Made by a program: the position numbers and the translations under genes. Below are positions 27,055 to 35,772 of a stretch of 45,658 nt of DNA, in pieces (the stretch's first letter is position 1; each line of letters begins with the position of its first letter). This DNA is from Enterovibrio norvegicus DSM 15893 (GTDB lineage: Bacteria > Pseudomonadota > Gammaproteobacteria > Enterobacterales > Vibrionaceae). The notes below the pieces were generated by a model that was not told the DNA's origin, did not search any database, and worked only from the letters and a program-made list of their open reading frames with translations. Location: positions 1 to 45,658 of the forward strand of contig NZ_FOWR01000001.1 in the NCBI RefSeq assembly GCF_900115495.1, given 5' to 3'.

Positions 27055-27151
27055 ATCATCGGCAAACTGCTTGAAAAAGCAGGACGCAAAGCTTCCGGTC
27101 TAAGGGCAATTACCCAATAAGAGGTAACAGCTTACGACAGCGGGGCCGCCA
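27055..27151 (+). promoter_or_regulatory. Cyclic di-GMP-I riboswitch (GEMM) upstream of gbpA
   Basis: GGCAAAC, then stem CTGCTT/AAGCAG closed by a GAAA tetraloop, then GGACGCAAAGC and TTCCGGTCTAA, a second arm (GGGCAATTACCC onward), and a closing AGCGGGGCC. These are the conserved blocks of the GEMM-I aptamer (tetraloop, GACGCAAAGCC, CCGGnCUAA receptor, AGCGGGG). CGGC (27060-27063) can pair with GCCG (27145-27148) as a short P1. In V. cholerae the Vc1 riboswitch precedes gbpA, the same context. A hairpin GGTTC/GAACC follows at 27159-27173, and about 145 bases separate the aptamer from the start codon; no intrinsic terminator is obvious, so control may be translational. Confidence 0.92.
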
Positions 27152-27295
27152 TTTTCTGGGTTCACGAAGAACCTGCTCGTTAAGACGCGTTTTCGTAGAA
27201 AGCGATGTTCCACAACACGAGTCTCCGAGAAAATGTTCCGTTGCGACATTTGTCAGTGCTGTGGGTGAATTTATAAACACTCAGGAAGTACAAAC

Positions 27296-28867
27296 ATGCT
27301 CAAACTACGATCGACACTTCTTCCCCTTTCGGCTGCATTGTTTAGTGCGGGCGCGATGTCTCATGGTTATATCAGTGCGTATGATGGCGGCGTGGCTGCG
27401 GGTCGTGCTGCTTTGTGTAAAGCGGCAACCGCTGATACAGGCGAACAAAACGCGAATTGTGGACAAGTACAATGGGAGCCTCAAAGTGTTGAAGGCCCTG
27501 AAGGATTCCCGGAATTTGGCCCAGAAGATGGCAAGCTTGCAAGTGCTGGCCTGATCCAATTTTCTCCGCTGGATGAGCAGACGGCATCACGCTGGGTTAA
27601 GCGTCCTATTACTGCGGGCATGAATGACTTCGAGTGGACGTTCACCGCGAATCACGTGACCCGTAGCTGGAAATATTACATCACCAAGCCAGACTGGAAC
27701 GTCAATCAGCCGCTTTCCCGCAACCAACTCGACTTAACGCCTTTCTGTGTGGTTGAAGGCAACATGCAAAAGCCACCTAAGCAGGTCCTTCACGCGTGTG
27801 ATGTGCCTGTACGTGAGGGTTACCACGTTATTTTGGCCGTATGGGATGTGGGCGATACTGCAGCCGCGTTCTATAACGCGATCGACGTACAGTTCGATGG
27901 CGACCAACCTGTATTACCTGAGTGGTCAGTGGCGGGACAAATTTTCCCTGGCATGAATTTGGCGAAAGGTGACAAAGTGTTCACCCGGGTGTTTGACAAC
28001 GAAGGCGAGCGCCCTGAATTGACCACACGCCTTGAAATCAACTCTGAAAAAGCGGGCATTGCGAACAATTGGTCGCACGATCTTGCCGCTAAAATTAACG
28101 ATTCAAACAATGACGCGATCAAAGCAGGTCAGCCTGATGGCAAAGGTAAATTTGTCCCTGTTTACGGTGCAAACCCGATTTACCTGAACGCTGACAGTGG
28201 GCTAGCGCGCGTTGAAGTGGGCTACGAGATTGCCTCACCAGAGCCTGACTACAACATCACGATTGAGGGCCTGAAAAACGAATACATGATAGGCAGCAAG
28301 CCCGTTATGCTAGATCTTGCAGTGACAGCATCCGGTGATCTAACGGTTGAAATGACCGTGTATAACCATGCTCAAGAAGCACTAGCAAACGAGCGTTTGG
28401 CATTGAAAGATGGCGCAACCGCCTACGTTGATATGGTGCTAAAGAACCCGACAGCGGGTCATCACATGCTGGTATCTCGCCTGAAAGATAAAGACGGTAA
28501 CCTGGTTGATCAACAGTTATTGGATTTTCATTTGATTGAGCAGAGTGATCAATGTGGTAGTGATCCTGATGCGGTTAACTTCCCTGTGTGGAATACGGCC
28601 AGCATTTATACAGGTGGCGACAAAGTCAGCTACAACGGCTTGGTATGGCAGGCGAACTACTGGGTAACAGGTGCAGAACCTGACAACAGTGATGCGTGGT
28701 CGCTTGTGAGCAACATGCCTGTGCCATGGACACAAGGCAAAGCCTACAACGGCGGCGAGCAAGTGATTTTCGATGGTGAGCTGTATCAAGCAAAATGGTG
28801 GGTGAACAGTAGCCCTGCATCTTCCCCAGAAGCGTGGGAGCACAAAGGTGCGTTTGTTTGTGAATAA
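27296..28867 (+). CDS. gbpA: GbpA-like chitin-binding protein / AA10 lytic polysaccharide monooxygenase
   Basis: 523 aa, secreted. Signal peptide 1-22 is followed by H23 (HGYI), the N-terminal copper-brace histidine; the second histidine is H120 in FTANH. Residues 23-205 form the AA10 domain, with YNAIDVQF near its end. Two middle domains follow (about 215-310 and 320-415, GbpA_2/GbpA_3-like), which in V. cholerae bind the bacterial surface. The C-terminus has two chitin-binding modules in tandem (about 433-477 and 479-521), each with W-x(5)-YxxGxxVxxxGxxxxAxxW. V. cholerae GbpA is 485 aa with one such module. Ribosome site AGGAAG. CRP and c-di-GMP control are suggested upstream. Confidence 0.95.
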   Translation: MLKLRSTLLPLSAALFSAGAMSHGYISAYDGGVAAGRAALCKAATADTGEQNANCGQVQWEPQSVEGPEGFPEFGPEDGKLASAGLIQFSPLDEQTASRWVKRPITAGMNDFEWTFTANHVTRSWKYYITKPDWNVNQPLSRNQLDLTPFCVVEGNMQKPPKQVLHACDVPVREGYHVILAVWDVGDTAAAFYNAIDVQFDGDQPVLPEWSVAGQIFPGMNLAKGDKVFTRVFDNEGERPELTTRLEINSEKAGIANNWSHDLAAKINDSNNDAIKAGQPDGKGKFVPVYGANPIYLNADSGLARVEVGYEIASPEPDYNITIEGLKNEYMIGSKPVMLDLAVTASGDLTVEMTVYNHAQEALANERLALKDGATAYVDMVLKNPTAGHHMLVSRLKDKDGNLVDQQLLDFHLIEQSDQCGSDPDAVNFPVWNTASIYTGGDKVSYNGLVWQANYWVTGAEPDNSDAWSLVSNMPVPWTQGKAYNGGEQVIFDGELYQAKWWVNSSPASSPEAWEHKGAFVCE

Positions 28868-28940
28868 TCGCGATTTGCTGTGAAGATGCAGAGTGTAGAA
28901 CTCTGAATACCATCGTAAAAACCACACGCTAAAAGAATGA

Positions 28941-28979
28941 AAAAAGCCCGACACGGGGATGTGTGCATCGGGCTTTTTT
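28941..28979. terminator. Bidirectional intrinsic terminator after gbpA
   Basis: AAAAAGCCCGA (28941-28951) pairs with TCGGGCTTTTT (28969-28979), with a partly paired inner CAC/GTG arm. It serves gbpA and the convergent small gene. Confidence 0.88.
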
Positions 28980-29024
28980 GTTTTGCTCTTTCTCGTGTCG
29001 ATTGACCACTATTTTGTGACGTAC

Positions 29025-29303
29025 TTAGTGATGCATTTTGTTGTGCATTTTTTCAACCAATGCCTTTAGTTCGCTGGCAGCGAGCTTGGCAAAGGTTTGT
29101 AGATTTGTTGCGTTGTGTTCAGTGTCTTCGTAAACCGCTTCAAGGTTATCGATCATTAAATGTTGCTCACGTTCGATTTCCGCTGCGACTTCGACTTTCT
29201 TTTCTTTGTTCTTTTTTGCCGCTGCTTCGAGTTCAGAAAGCAGCTTGCGCGCACGACTGATTTCTTCCATTAACTCGTCATACGATAATTTTGAATCTGG
29301 CAT
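29025..29303 (-). CDS. Small coiled-coil protein, nptA partner
   Basis: 92 aa, not recognised. It is almost entirely helical with heptad character (LMEEISRARKLLSELEAAAKKNKEKKVEVAAEIEREQHLM), charged, and ends with a His/Met-rich tail (MHNKMHH). No signal peptide. An AGGAGG site precedes the start; only nine bases separate it from the NptA stop, so it is the second gene of that operon. It may be a regulatory or PhoU-like helper of the symporter, by position only. Confidence 0.75.
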   Translation of the reverse strand: MPDSKLSYDELMEEISRARKLLSELEAAAKKNKEKKVEVAAEIEREQHLMIDNLEAVYEDTEHNATNLQTFAKLAASELKALVEKMHNKMHH

Positions 29304-29312
29304 CTTGGCCTC

Positions 29313-30455
29313 CTAGCTAAGCAAGATTAGGAATAATGGGACAACGAAGAACACAAACACGATGTAGGCCAAAGGATATAGCTTGCTTCTTGCTGCGAGA
29401 TCGCCCATGTAGGCGGCGCCTTTGAGTGGTATTTCCCGTAAGAACGGAATACCAAATATGACGGCCACGGCTAATACATTATAGACAAGGTGTACCAGTG
29501 ATATTTGGAGTGCAGCATCCGCGAGCTCACCACTCACCGCGGTAGCAGCCAGCAATGCGGTCACACAGGTACCGATGTTTGCGCCCAAGGTGAAAGGATA
29601 AATCTCACGTACCTTGAATACCCCAGAACCTACCAATGGAATCGCAAGGCTGGTCGTGGTCGAGCTAGATTGCACAAGAATCGTCATCAATGTACCGGAG
29701 AAAATGCCTGAAATGGGGCCTTTACCGATGGCATTGTGAAGCAGCTGCTTCGCTCGTCCTACCATCGCGACCTTCAGCAATTTTCCGATGATGGTGATGG
29801 AAATGAAGATGCACGTGATGCCCAACAAAATCATGATGATGCCACCTGTTGGCTCACCCAAAGATTCCAATGCGCCTTTCACTGAATTGATCACAGGTTT
29901 GGTGATGGCTTTCATGAAGTTGAAGCTGCTCAAACTCATGCCGTCAGAACCTGATAGTGGTGACACCATCCATGCACTAACCTTCTGCAAGAAGCCTGTC
30001 GCGATTTCTAATGGCAGGAAGATAACAACCGCCATTAAGTTAAAGAAATCGTGAATGGTGGCTGCTGAGAATGCACGTTTGAATTCTTCTTTGTCACGCA
30101 CGTGGCCCAAGCTCACTAAAGTGTTAGTGATGGTTGTACCGATGTTGGCACCCATGACCATCGGGATTGCAGTTGCGAGAGGCAAACCGCCTGCAACCAT
30201 GCCCACGATGATGGAGGTTACAGTGCTCGAACTTTGAATGAGGGCAGTACATACCGTACCAATAATGAGGGCAGTAAAAGGGTTTGAAGCAAATTCAAAA
30301 AGTTCTTTAGCTTGTCCGCCTGTGGCCCACTTAAATCCTGAACCAATCATGCCGACGGCTAAAAGTAACAAATAAACCAGACCTACGATCTTAATCCAGA
30401 CCATAAAGTCAGCGCGTTTACCTGTTTGTTTATTTTCGGCTTCTAACTGTGCCAT
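29313..30455 (-). CDS. nptA: Na+/phosphate symporter (NptA, PF02690 family)
   Basis: 380 aa, with the two inverted Na_Pi_cotrans repeats each carrying the QSSS motif: ALIQSSSTVTSIIVG and TILVQSSSTTTSLAIPLVG. Both repeats also have GANIGT. It imports inorganic phosphate with Na+ across the inner membrane; V. cholerae NptA is the characterised relative. The length fits NptA; the PhoU-like tail of larger NptA-like proteins is absent. A Pho box lies 76-105 bp upstream. Ribosome site AAGGAAAGG. Confidence 0.92.
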   Translation of the reverse strand: MAQLEAENKQTGKRADFMVWIKIVGLVYLLLLAVGMIGSGFKWATGGQAKELFEFASNPFTALIIGTVCTALIQSSSTVTSIIVGMVAGGLPLATAIPMVMGANIGTTITNTLVSLGHVRDKEEFKRAFSAATIHDFFNLMAVVIFLPLEIATGFLQKVSAWMVSPLSGSDGMSLSSFNFMKAITKPVINSVKGALESLGEPTGGIIMILLGITCIFISITIIGKLLKVAMVGRAKQLLHNAIGKGPISGIFSGTLMTILVQSSSTTTSLAIPLVGSGVFKVREIYPFTLGANIGTCVTALLAATAVSGELADAALQISLVHLVYNVLAVAVIFGIPFLREIPLKGAAYMGDLAARSKLYPLAYIVFVFFVVPLFLILLS

Positions 30456-30531
30456 ATCCTTTCCTTGTGATGGAAACCAACATATTTATCGTTGTGGTTT
30501 TCTGTACGCACGCAGAAGGTAGGATCGAAAT

Positions 30532-30560
30532 ATGACATTTATCTTACAGCCAGATGACAG
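30532..30560 (-). promoter_or_regulatory. Pho box (PhoB site) upstream of nptA
   Basis: On the minus strand three heptamers follow at exact 11-bp spacing: CTGTCAT (30560-30554), CTGTAAG (30549-30543), ATGTCAT (30538-30532). Two such heptamers make one PhoB box; three give an extended one. Phosphate-starvation control fits the gene. Confidence 0.8.
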
Positions 30561-30896
30561 TCACTACTGATGGGGTGCAATATCAAAATTGAGACGAATT
30601 TGTAACTGTTGCACTTTTGTTGCGCTAAATTCTGAGGTGGGGCGTCAGTAAATATAATCATCCAGTCTGGGAATGTGTGCATCTTGTGTTCAGTGAAAAC
30701 AAGTGAGTATCCGCGGGTTTTGCCGAGCACAAAGGGGAAGTCGTAGAGGAAATTTCGGGGTAAACGGTTAGGAGAATAGGGACTATGAATTGCGGCCTGA
30801 ACAGAGGCAGAGAACGAGAGTGAATAAAGAGTGACTAAATGAAGGCGTGACTATAGAGGGCAAGGCCCTGCACCTACCAGAGGCGCAGAGGCTACA
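30561..30896. other. Intergenic region between nptA promoter and L,D-transpeptidase gene
   Basis: About 335 bp without a gene. A short AGGGC/GCCCT hairpin (30857-30869) may end the L,D-transpeptidase message on the minus strand. No other structure stands out. Confidence 0.4.
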
Positions 30897-31694
30897 CTAC
30901 CATTCTATTTCAATGGGGGTTCCTATGTTGACCAATGCCAAGAACTCATCCATCTCTTTGTTTGAAATTGCAACGCAGCCGTCAGTCCAATCTTTGCCTC
31001 GGTTCAGGCTTGGGTGCGGGCCGTTACCGTTCTTTTGCCCGTGTATCATGATTTGACCTCCCGGCGGAAAGCCCAGTAACTCCGCGCGCGCGAGATCATC
31101 TTTACTCGGGTAGTTGATGCGAATTGAACGGTAAAAGCGCGATCGCTCGTTAATCAAATCCAACGTGTAGCGGCCTTCAGGTGTGCGCTTGTCACCTTCC
31201 CGTAATTTATGGCCTTTAGGGTTCGCGCCTAGTGCAATGCCATAGGAAGCTACCACTTCTTCCCCTTTGAGCAGAAACATCTTTCGCTTTGATTTGTCTA
31301 TTTTGACCAAATCGACTTTTGTCGATGCTATCGGTTCGGGTGGCTTTTCAGGCACCGTGTGCTTGTTGTCGGTTGTGGCGGTGTTTGTGTCAGCGCGTTG
31401 GCTTTTTCCCAAAATCTCATCGATGGAAGAGCGGGAATAACGCGCGGCAGATGATGACGTGGAAATGATGCGGCGCACGGCATCAATGGACGACGTATCG
31501 CTGGCTTGCGATACCGACGGAAGTGCGGTTGCGTCTGTCTGATCATCGCTAAACGGTGCGATAGTGTTTTTCGAGGAGGTAGACGCGGTCAGTATCCCCG
31601 TCTGCGCTGAAAGTAAGTTTGCAGAGGCTGTGCTTGTTTGCGGTAGCGCCCACAACATGGTTGCGGCTATCGCAATCCCAAAAAACGTTTTCAT
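30897..31694 (-). CDS. L,D-transpeptidase family protein (YkuD domain)
   Basis: 265 aa from the ATG at 31694 (AGGA six bases upstream); the longer frame to 31763 would hide the signal sequence MKTFFGIAIAATMLWALPQTSTASA. A Ser/Thr/Ala-rich spacer (about 26-120) precedes the YkuD domain (about 125-265): VDLVKIDKSKRKMFLLK, GDKRTPEGRYTLD, IMIHGQKNG and the catalytic DWTDGCVAIS cysteine motif. Such periplasmic enzymes cross-link peptidoglycan or attach proteins to it, or act as L,D-carboxypeptidases. This short single-domain form with no LysM resembles the YafK/ErfK-type proteins. Confidence 0.9.
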   Translation of the reverse strand: MKTFFGIAIAATMLWALPQTSTASANLLSAQTGILTASTSSKNTIAPFSDDQTDATALPSVSQASDTSSIDAVRRIISTSSSAARYSRSSIDEILGKSQRADTNTATTDNKHTVPEKPPEPIASTKVDLVKIDKSKRKMFLLKGEEVVASYGIALGANPKGHKLREGDKRTPEGRYTLDLINERSRFYRSIRINYPSKDDLARAELLGFPPGGQIMIHGQKNGNGPHPSLNRGKDWTDGCVAISNKEMDEFLALVNIGTPIEIEW

Positions 31695-32204
31695 GAATGT
31701 CCTGCTTTGTTTCTGGTGTCCATACCGTTTGTCTTTCAATCTTGTGTTTATTCTGCCCGACACGTTTCTTCGACGCGTCTACTTCATCCCTCTCAATCGA
31801 TGTCGCCCCCTCGATATGCGCTCGCTATTCTGAATTGCAATGCTTTTTCTGAGTGAACAAGTCGGCGGAGATATAAGTAAGTATTGGCGATGAACACTAG
31901 TAGAACGGGATTTTTCAGGAATTTTTGTTTCATAACTGAAAATTCAATTGATTAGCGCTTCTGGATTCTCAATTTTCCACGAATTTGACACCAACCCCGA
32001 TTTTACAAGGGTTTCCGAAGATCTATGCGCGTGGAAACAACGACATAACAAATTAAAATAATATATCACTTCGACAAGAAAACTTGCTCTTTGTCGCAAA
32101 AATCTCTGATTGGAGGTGATTTAGGGGCTTCCGTATACTCGGGTCATCTTTGAATTTTTAGTCACTGATAACACGTAAAATTACAGATCGTGTAGAGAGC
32201 CCTT
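31695..32204. other. Divergent promoter region of L,D-transpeptidase and DUF969 genes
   Basis: 510 bp, AT-rich from 31900 to 32060. GAAAATT near 31940 and AATTTTC near 31970 can pair. No gene, operator or RNA motif is recognised. Confidence 0.4.
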
Positions 32205-32918
32205 ATGATTGATTTTTGGCCATTGATTGGCATTGTGATAATAACGGTGGGCTTAGCATTAAAGCTAAACACCTTGTTGGTAATTTTGGTTGCGGGTGTT
32301 GCGACTGGCCTGGTCGCAGACATCGCGGTAATGGATATTCTGTCTACCTTAGGCCAATCCTTTACGCAGAACCGCTACATGTCCCTGTTCATCCTTATCC
32401 TTCCTATGATCGGTATTCTTGAGCGTTATGGCCTGCGCCAACGTGCAGAAGCCTTGATCGGTGCAATGAAAAAAGCCTCTGTTAGCAAGATCTTGATGAC
32501 ATATTTGCTACTTCGCAAAGTGACCAATGGCATGGGGTTGAGCATTGGTGGTCACCCATCCATGATCCGTCCTCTGATTGCGCCTATGGCGGAAGCGGCT
32601 GCAGAGAAAGCCTCGCCAAATCTATCTGATGAAAAACGCCAAGGCATTCGTGCGTTATCCGCAGCCAGTGAAAACTTCGCCAATTTCTTTAGTCAACTGC
32701 TGTTTATTGGTACAGGCGGCATCTTGCTGATTAAAGGTGTAATGACCGATAACCAATTGGATGTAAAACTCGAAACCATGGCACTGTGGGCACTGCCGAC
32801 CGCGATTGCTTCTTTTGTTGTTTTCGTGATTTTCAGCAAAATCATGGAAACCCGTTTGTTGAAAGCGGGTGCATCGTCTGCTGCTGTAACAGCAAACGTT
32901 CAAAAAGAAGGGCAGTAA
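32205..32918 (+). CDS. DUF969 family membrane protein, probable 5-oxoproline permease subunit
   Basis: 237 aa with about six hydrophobic segments. FWPLIGIVIITVGLALKLNTLLVILVAG and RQRAEALIGAMKKAS, TNGMGLSIGGHPSMIRPLIAPM are characteristic of DUF969. Three bases separate it from a DUF979 gene and that from pcp. DUF969/DUF979 pairs recur beside pyroglutamyl-peptidase or 5-oxoprolinase genes, so the pair is inferred to move 5-oxoproline or pyroglutamyl compounds. The biochemical function is not seen in the sequence itself. Confidence 0.85.
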   Translation: MIDFWPLIGIVIITVGLALKLNTLLVILVAGVATGLVADIAVMDILSTLGQSFTQNRYMSLFILILPMIGILERYGLRQRAEALIGAMKKASVSKILMTYLLLRKVTNGMGLSIGGHPSMIRPLIAPMAEAAAEKASPNLSDEKRQGIRALSAASENFANFFSQLLFIGTGGILLIKGVMTDNQLDVKLETMALWALPTAIASFVVFVIFSKIMETRLLKAGASSAAVTANVQKEGQ

Positions 32919-32921
32919 GCG

Positions 32922-33827
32922 ATGCTAGAATACATTTACCAAACCACAGGCTTGCTGTTGCTGGCATTCTCCCTGCAAAGCTTCCTTGATAAAGACAACC
33001 CAAAACGCATCGGTTCCGGCTTGTTTTGGATGATCTACGGCATCACCTTTATCTTTGGGTCAATGATCCCGAACTGGGTAACCGGTGTGATGGTGCTAGC
33101 GCTAACGGCGTTAGCTGCTGGCGGCTTCATGGGCGTGGGCAACTATGGCACTACCTCTGAAGAAGAGCGTCATAAAACAGCCTCTGTGCTAAAAAACAAA
33201 CTCTTCATTCCTGCGGCCATTGTACCTGTGGGTACGGTTGCGATTAGCCAATTCACCTCACTCGGTGCGCTGGTGGGTCTAGGTTTAAGCTCCATTGCAT
33301 CCATCGTCGTGGCATTGCTACTGACCAAAAGCAAGCCAATGCACAGCTTGAACGAAGGCCGTCGCTTGATTGACTCCATCGGTTGGGCTGCCATTCTTTC
33401 GCAATTCCTTGCTGCACTGGGCTTCTTGTTCAATCAAGCGGGCGTGGGCGATACCGTGGCGCAAATCGTAAAAATGATGATCCCTGAAAACATGCTGCTG
33501 GTGAACGTGATTGCTTACTGCGTGGGCATGATGATCTTCACCGTGGTAATGGGCAACGCATTCGCCGCCTTTGCGGTGATCACGACGGGTATCGGTATTC
33601 CACTGTTGGTGATGGAATACAGCGGAAATGCAGCAATCATCGGTGTAGTGGGTATGCTTTCTGGCTACTGCGGTACGCTTATGACGCCAATGGCAGCCAA
33701 CTTTAACGTTGTACCTGCGGCCTTGCTTGAATTAAAAAACAAACACCATGTTATTTTGATGCAAGTTGCCCCCGCGATGATCATTCTCGCGTTTAACATC
33801 TTCATTATGTACAGCTTTGCTTTCTGA
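32922..33827 (+). CDS. DUF979 family membrane protein, partner of DUF969
   Basis: 301 aa with about nine hydrophobic segments. [25 protein letters not shown] and [20 protein letters not shown] and [23 protein letters not shown] fit DUF979. Translationally close to both neighbours (3 and 8 bp). Probably the larger half of a two-part permease with DUF969. Confidence 0.86.
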   Translation: MLEYIYQTTGLLLLAFSLQSFLDKDNPKRIGSGLFWMIYGITFIFGSMIPNWVTGVMVLALTALAAGGFMGVGNYGTTSEEERHKTASVLKNKLFIPAAIVPVGTVAISQFTSLGALVGLGLSSIASIVVALLLTKSKPMHSLNEGRRLIDSIGWAAILSQFLAALGFLFNQAGVGDTVAQIVKMMIPENMLLVNVIAYCVGMMIFTVVMGNAFAAFAVITTGIGIPLLVMEYSGNAAIIGVVGMLSGYCGTLMTPMAANFNVVPAALLELKNKHHVILMQVAPAMIILAFNIFIMYSFAF

Positions 33828-33835
33828 GAATCCCA

Positions 33836-34474
33836 ATGAAAAAAGTACTGATTACTGGTTTTGAACCTTTTGGTGGCGCTGCCATTAACCCTGCACTAGA
33901 AGCCGTAAAAAAGCTGGATGGCGTGAAGCTAGATGGCGGAGAAATCATCATTTGTGACGTGCCAGTAACACGTTATGAAGCCATTGATGCGGTTATAGCA
34001 GCGATTGAAACGCACAAGCCAGATTACGTTATTACGGTGGGCCAAGCGGGTGGACGTTTCGCCATCACGCCAGAGCGTGTCGCGATCAACATGGATGATT
34101 TTCGCATTCCAGATAACGGCGGCAACCAGCCTATCGACGAGCCAATCTATGAAGATGGCCCAGATGCGTACTTCTCTACCTTGCCAATCAAAGCCATTAC
34201 TGCGGCGCTGCAGGCGAAAGGCATTCCTTGCCAAGTGTCTAACACTGCCGGTACGTTCGTGTGCAACCATCTGGCTTACGGTGTTCAGCATTATCTGCGC
34301 GATACAAACATTGGTCATGGTTTTATTCACATTCCATTGCTGCCAGAACAAGCTGCAACGGGTGATCAAGCATCTATGGCGTTGGACGTGATTGCAGAAG
34401 GCTTGCGACTTGCAGCCCAAGCCACCCTTGATAACCAAACCGACATTGCAGTCGGTGCAGGTAAAATCTGCTGA
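33836..34474 (+). CDS. pcp: Pyroglutamyl-peptidase I
   Basis: 212 aa, the family's normal length. It opens [13 protein letters not shown] and holds the catalytic triad context: [18 protein letters not shown] (Glu), [15 protein letters not shown] (Cys near 144) and [11 protein letters not shown] (His near 168). The cytosolic cysteine peptidase removes N-terminal pyroglutamate from peptides, giving 5-oxoproline. Last gene of the DUF969-DUF979-pcp operon, ending at a strong terminator. Confidence 0.95.
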   Translation: MKKVLITGFEPFGGAAINPALEAVKKLDGVKLDGGEIIICDVPVTRYEAIDAVIAAIETHKPDYVITVGQAGGRFAITPERVAINMDDFRIPDNGGNQPIDEPIYEDGPDAYFSTLPIKAITAALQAKGIPCQVSNTAGTFVCNHLAYGVQHYLRDTNIGHGFIHIPLLPEQAATGDQASMALDVIAEGLRLAAQATLDNQTDIAVGAGKIC

Positions 34475-34493
34475 TTGCATGGTTAACGCAATG

Positions 34494-34522
34494 AAAAGCG
34501 CCGAGCATTGCTCGGCGCTTTT
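34494..34522 (+). terminator. Strong intrinsic terminator after pcp
   Basis: 13-bp stem AAAAGCGCCGAGC (34494-34506) with 34510-34522 and a three-base loop, T-tract. Confidence 0.92.
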
Positions 34523-34548
34523 TTACATCCATTTATTTTTTGCTTTTA

Positions 34549-34597
34549 TACCCAAGTAACCTGAAATCGAGCATCTTCAGGCTACTTGGGTATATCG
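34549..34597. repeat. REP-like palindrome (TATACCCAAGTA type)
   Basis: TATACCCAAGTAACCTGAA and its near-perfect inverted copy (18 of 19 positions) flank a ten-base spacer. Palindromes ending in TATACCCAAG are, to my knowledge, frequent in vibrios. On the minus strand it directly follows the DUF2185 gene and may end its transcription. A related half-copy is at 34993-35015. Confidence 0.75.
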
Positions 34598-34602
34598 TTT
34601 TA

Positions 34603-34929
34603 TTACGCTTCTTCAACGAGCACATAGTCATCTTCATACCATTCCAGTTCTACAGGAGCATTCAGGCCTAAGAATGGCAAAATGGCCGGATGAAGTGCTG
34701 CTAATTTTGACGCGCTATACAACACGAAGTTTTCTGCATTATCAACAAACTCTTGGGTTTCTTCACCAGTGAAAAATCGCCATCCACTGTCTTCGCTACT
34801 GTCAGGTGTTTCACGATAGAAATAACCAATGGATTTGCCGTCATCAATGAGTTTTTTATTCACAATGACATAGCCAAGTAGGATAGGGGAATGGCTACTA
34901 TTTCCATTCAATTCTGTGTGTTGCGTCAT
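34603..34929 (-). CDS. DUF2185 / Imm33-like protein
   Basis: 108 aa, cytosolic. GYVIVNKKLIDDGKSIGYFYRETPDSSEDSGWRFFTGEETQEFVDNAENF matches the DUF2185 pattern (DSGWRFFxGxExxEY). DUF2185 includes the predicted immunity protein Imm33 of polymorphic toxin systems, but most chromosomal members are uncharacterised. No toxin gene is adjacent. It is bracketed by TATACCCAAG repeat copies on both sides. Confidence 0.8.
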   Translation of the reverse strand: MTQHTELNGNSSHSPILLGYVIVNKKLIDDGKSIGYFYRETPDSSEDSGWRFFTGEETQEFVDNAENFVLYSASKLAALHPAILPFLGLNAPVELEWYEDDYVLVEEA

Positions 34930-34992
34930 TTCTACGTCCTGTTGAAATCGTATGCCGATGATTCAATATCAACGGCTTAGTTTTTCTTTGAG

Positions 34993-35015
34993 TATACCCA
35001 AGCAGCGTCAAATTA
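34993..35015. repeat. Half copy of the TATACCCAAG repeat
   Basis: TATACCCAAGCAGCGTCAAA shares the first ten bases with the palindrome at 34549. Only one arm is present. Confidence 0.55.
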
Positions 35016-35181
35016 CAGGGTGAACTCGCCATATTCGCACTCATAGAGCCAATGTCTTATATCAATGAATTTGTGTTAGAAAATAGCAAATCCAACGCTT
35101 GAAAAACCACGTCGTTGTTACTTTGAACGATAGTAAGGTAAGTCGCGCCAACTGAGGGCGTATTTACGTGGAGGGATAGCC

Positions 35182-35667
35182 ATGGAGACGCGTATTCACA
35201 GCGCTTATAAAGGTGAAGTATACGGCATTTCTTTCTTCACCTACTTTGCTGATCATTATTCAGATTCCTCTGCTAATGTCGCAACAGAAAATGCACGAGA
35301 AGCGCTTTGGGAAGCGCTCGTTCTTGTCGAGGCACTCACGGCCGATTTACTGGAAGAAACGCTCAAAGCGCGCGGTGTGAGCTTTGATCGAAATGATGAA
35401 GAGATGCGGCGAAAAGGTGAGGAAGATGCCCATGCATGGGTAGTGTTACCCTGGAGTGAATTGGTAAAAACATTGATACATTGGGTTGCTCCTTGGGAGC
35501 TGAAATATCGCGAATGGCTAGACGATGCTCCCGCCGATTGTCATGCCGTATTTTTATTGATTGCTGAGCATGAAACGGCAATTTATCAATGCTGGGAAGC
35601 AGAGCAACGTGGTGAAACTGGCGTAGACATTCTTAATGACTTTATTCGGAAATACACCGCTATTTAG
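35182..35667 (+). CDS. Uncharacterised helical protein
   Basis: 161 aa, no recognised family. Predicted all-helical and acidic, without signal peptide or membrane span: an N-terminal GEVYGISFFTYFADHY, then EALVLVEALTADLLEETL, LPWSELVKTLIHWV and AEHETAIYQCWEAEQRGETG. The spacing of acidic residues and histidines is faintly ferritin-like, but no ExxH pair set can be assigned. Strong ribosome site GGAGGG. Stands alone. Confidence 0.7.
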   Translation: METRIHSAYKGEVYGISFFTYFADHYSDSSANVATENAREALWEALVLVEALTADLLEETLKARGVSFDRNDEEMRRKGEEDAHAWVVLPWSELVKTLIHWVAPWELKYREWLDDAPADCHAVFLLIAEHETAIYQCWEAEQRGETGVDILNDFIRKYTAI

Positions 35668-35772
35668 CCAATATTTTTTACAGCCTGTCTCATTATGAAT
35701 TCAGATTCAAAGGTGTGAGCCTCGGTAGAATTGCAGAAGAAAAGGGATGTTTTGCAGTCTTTCGAGGTGAGT

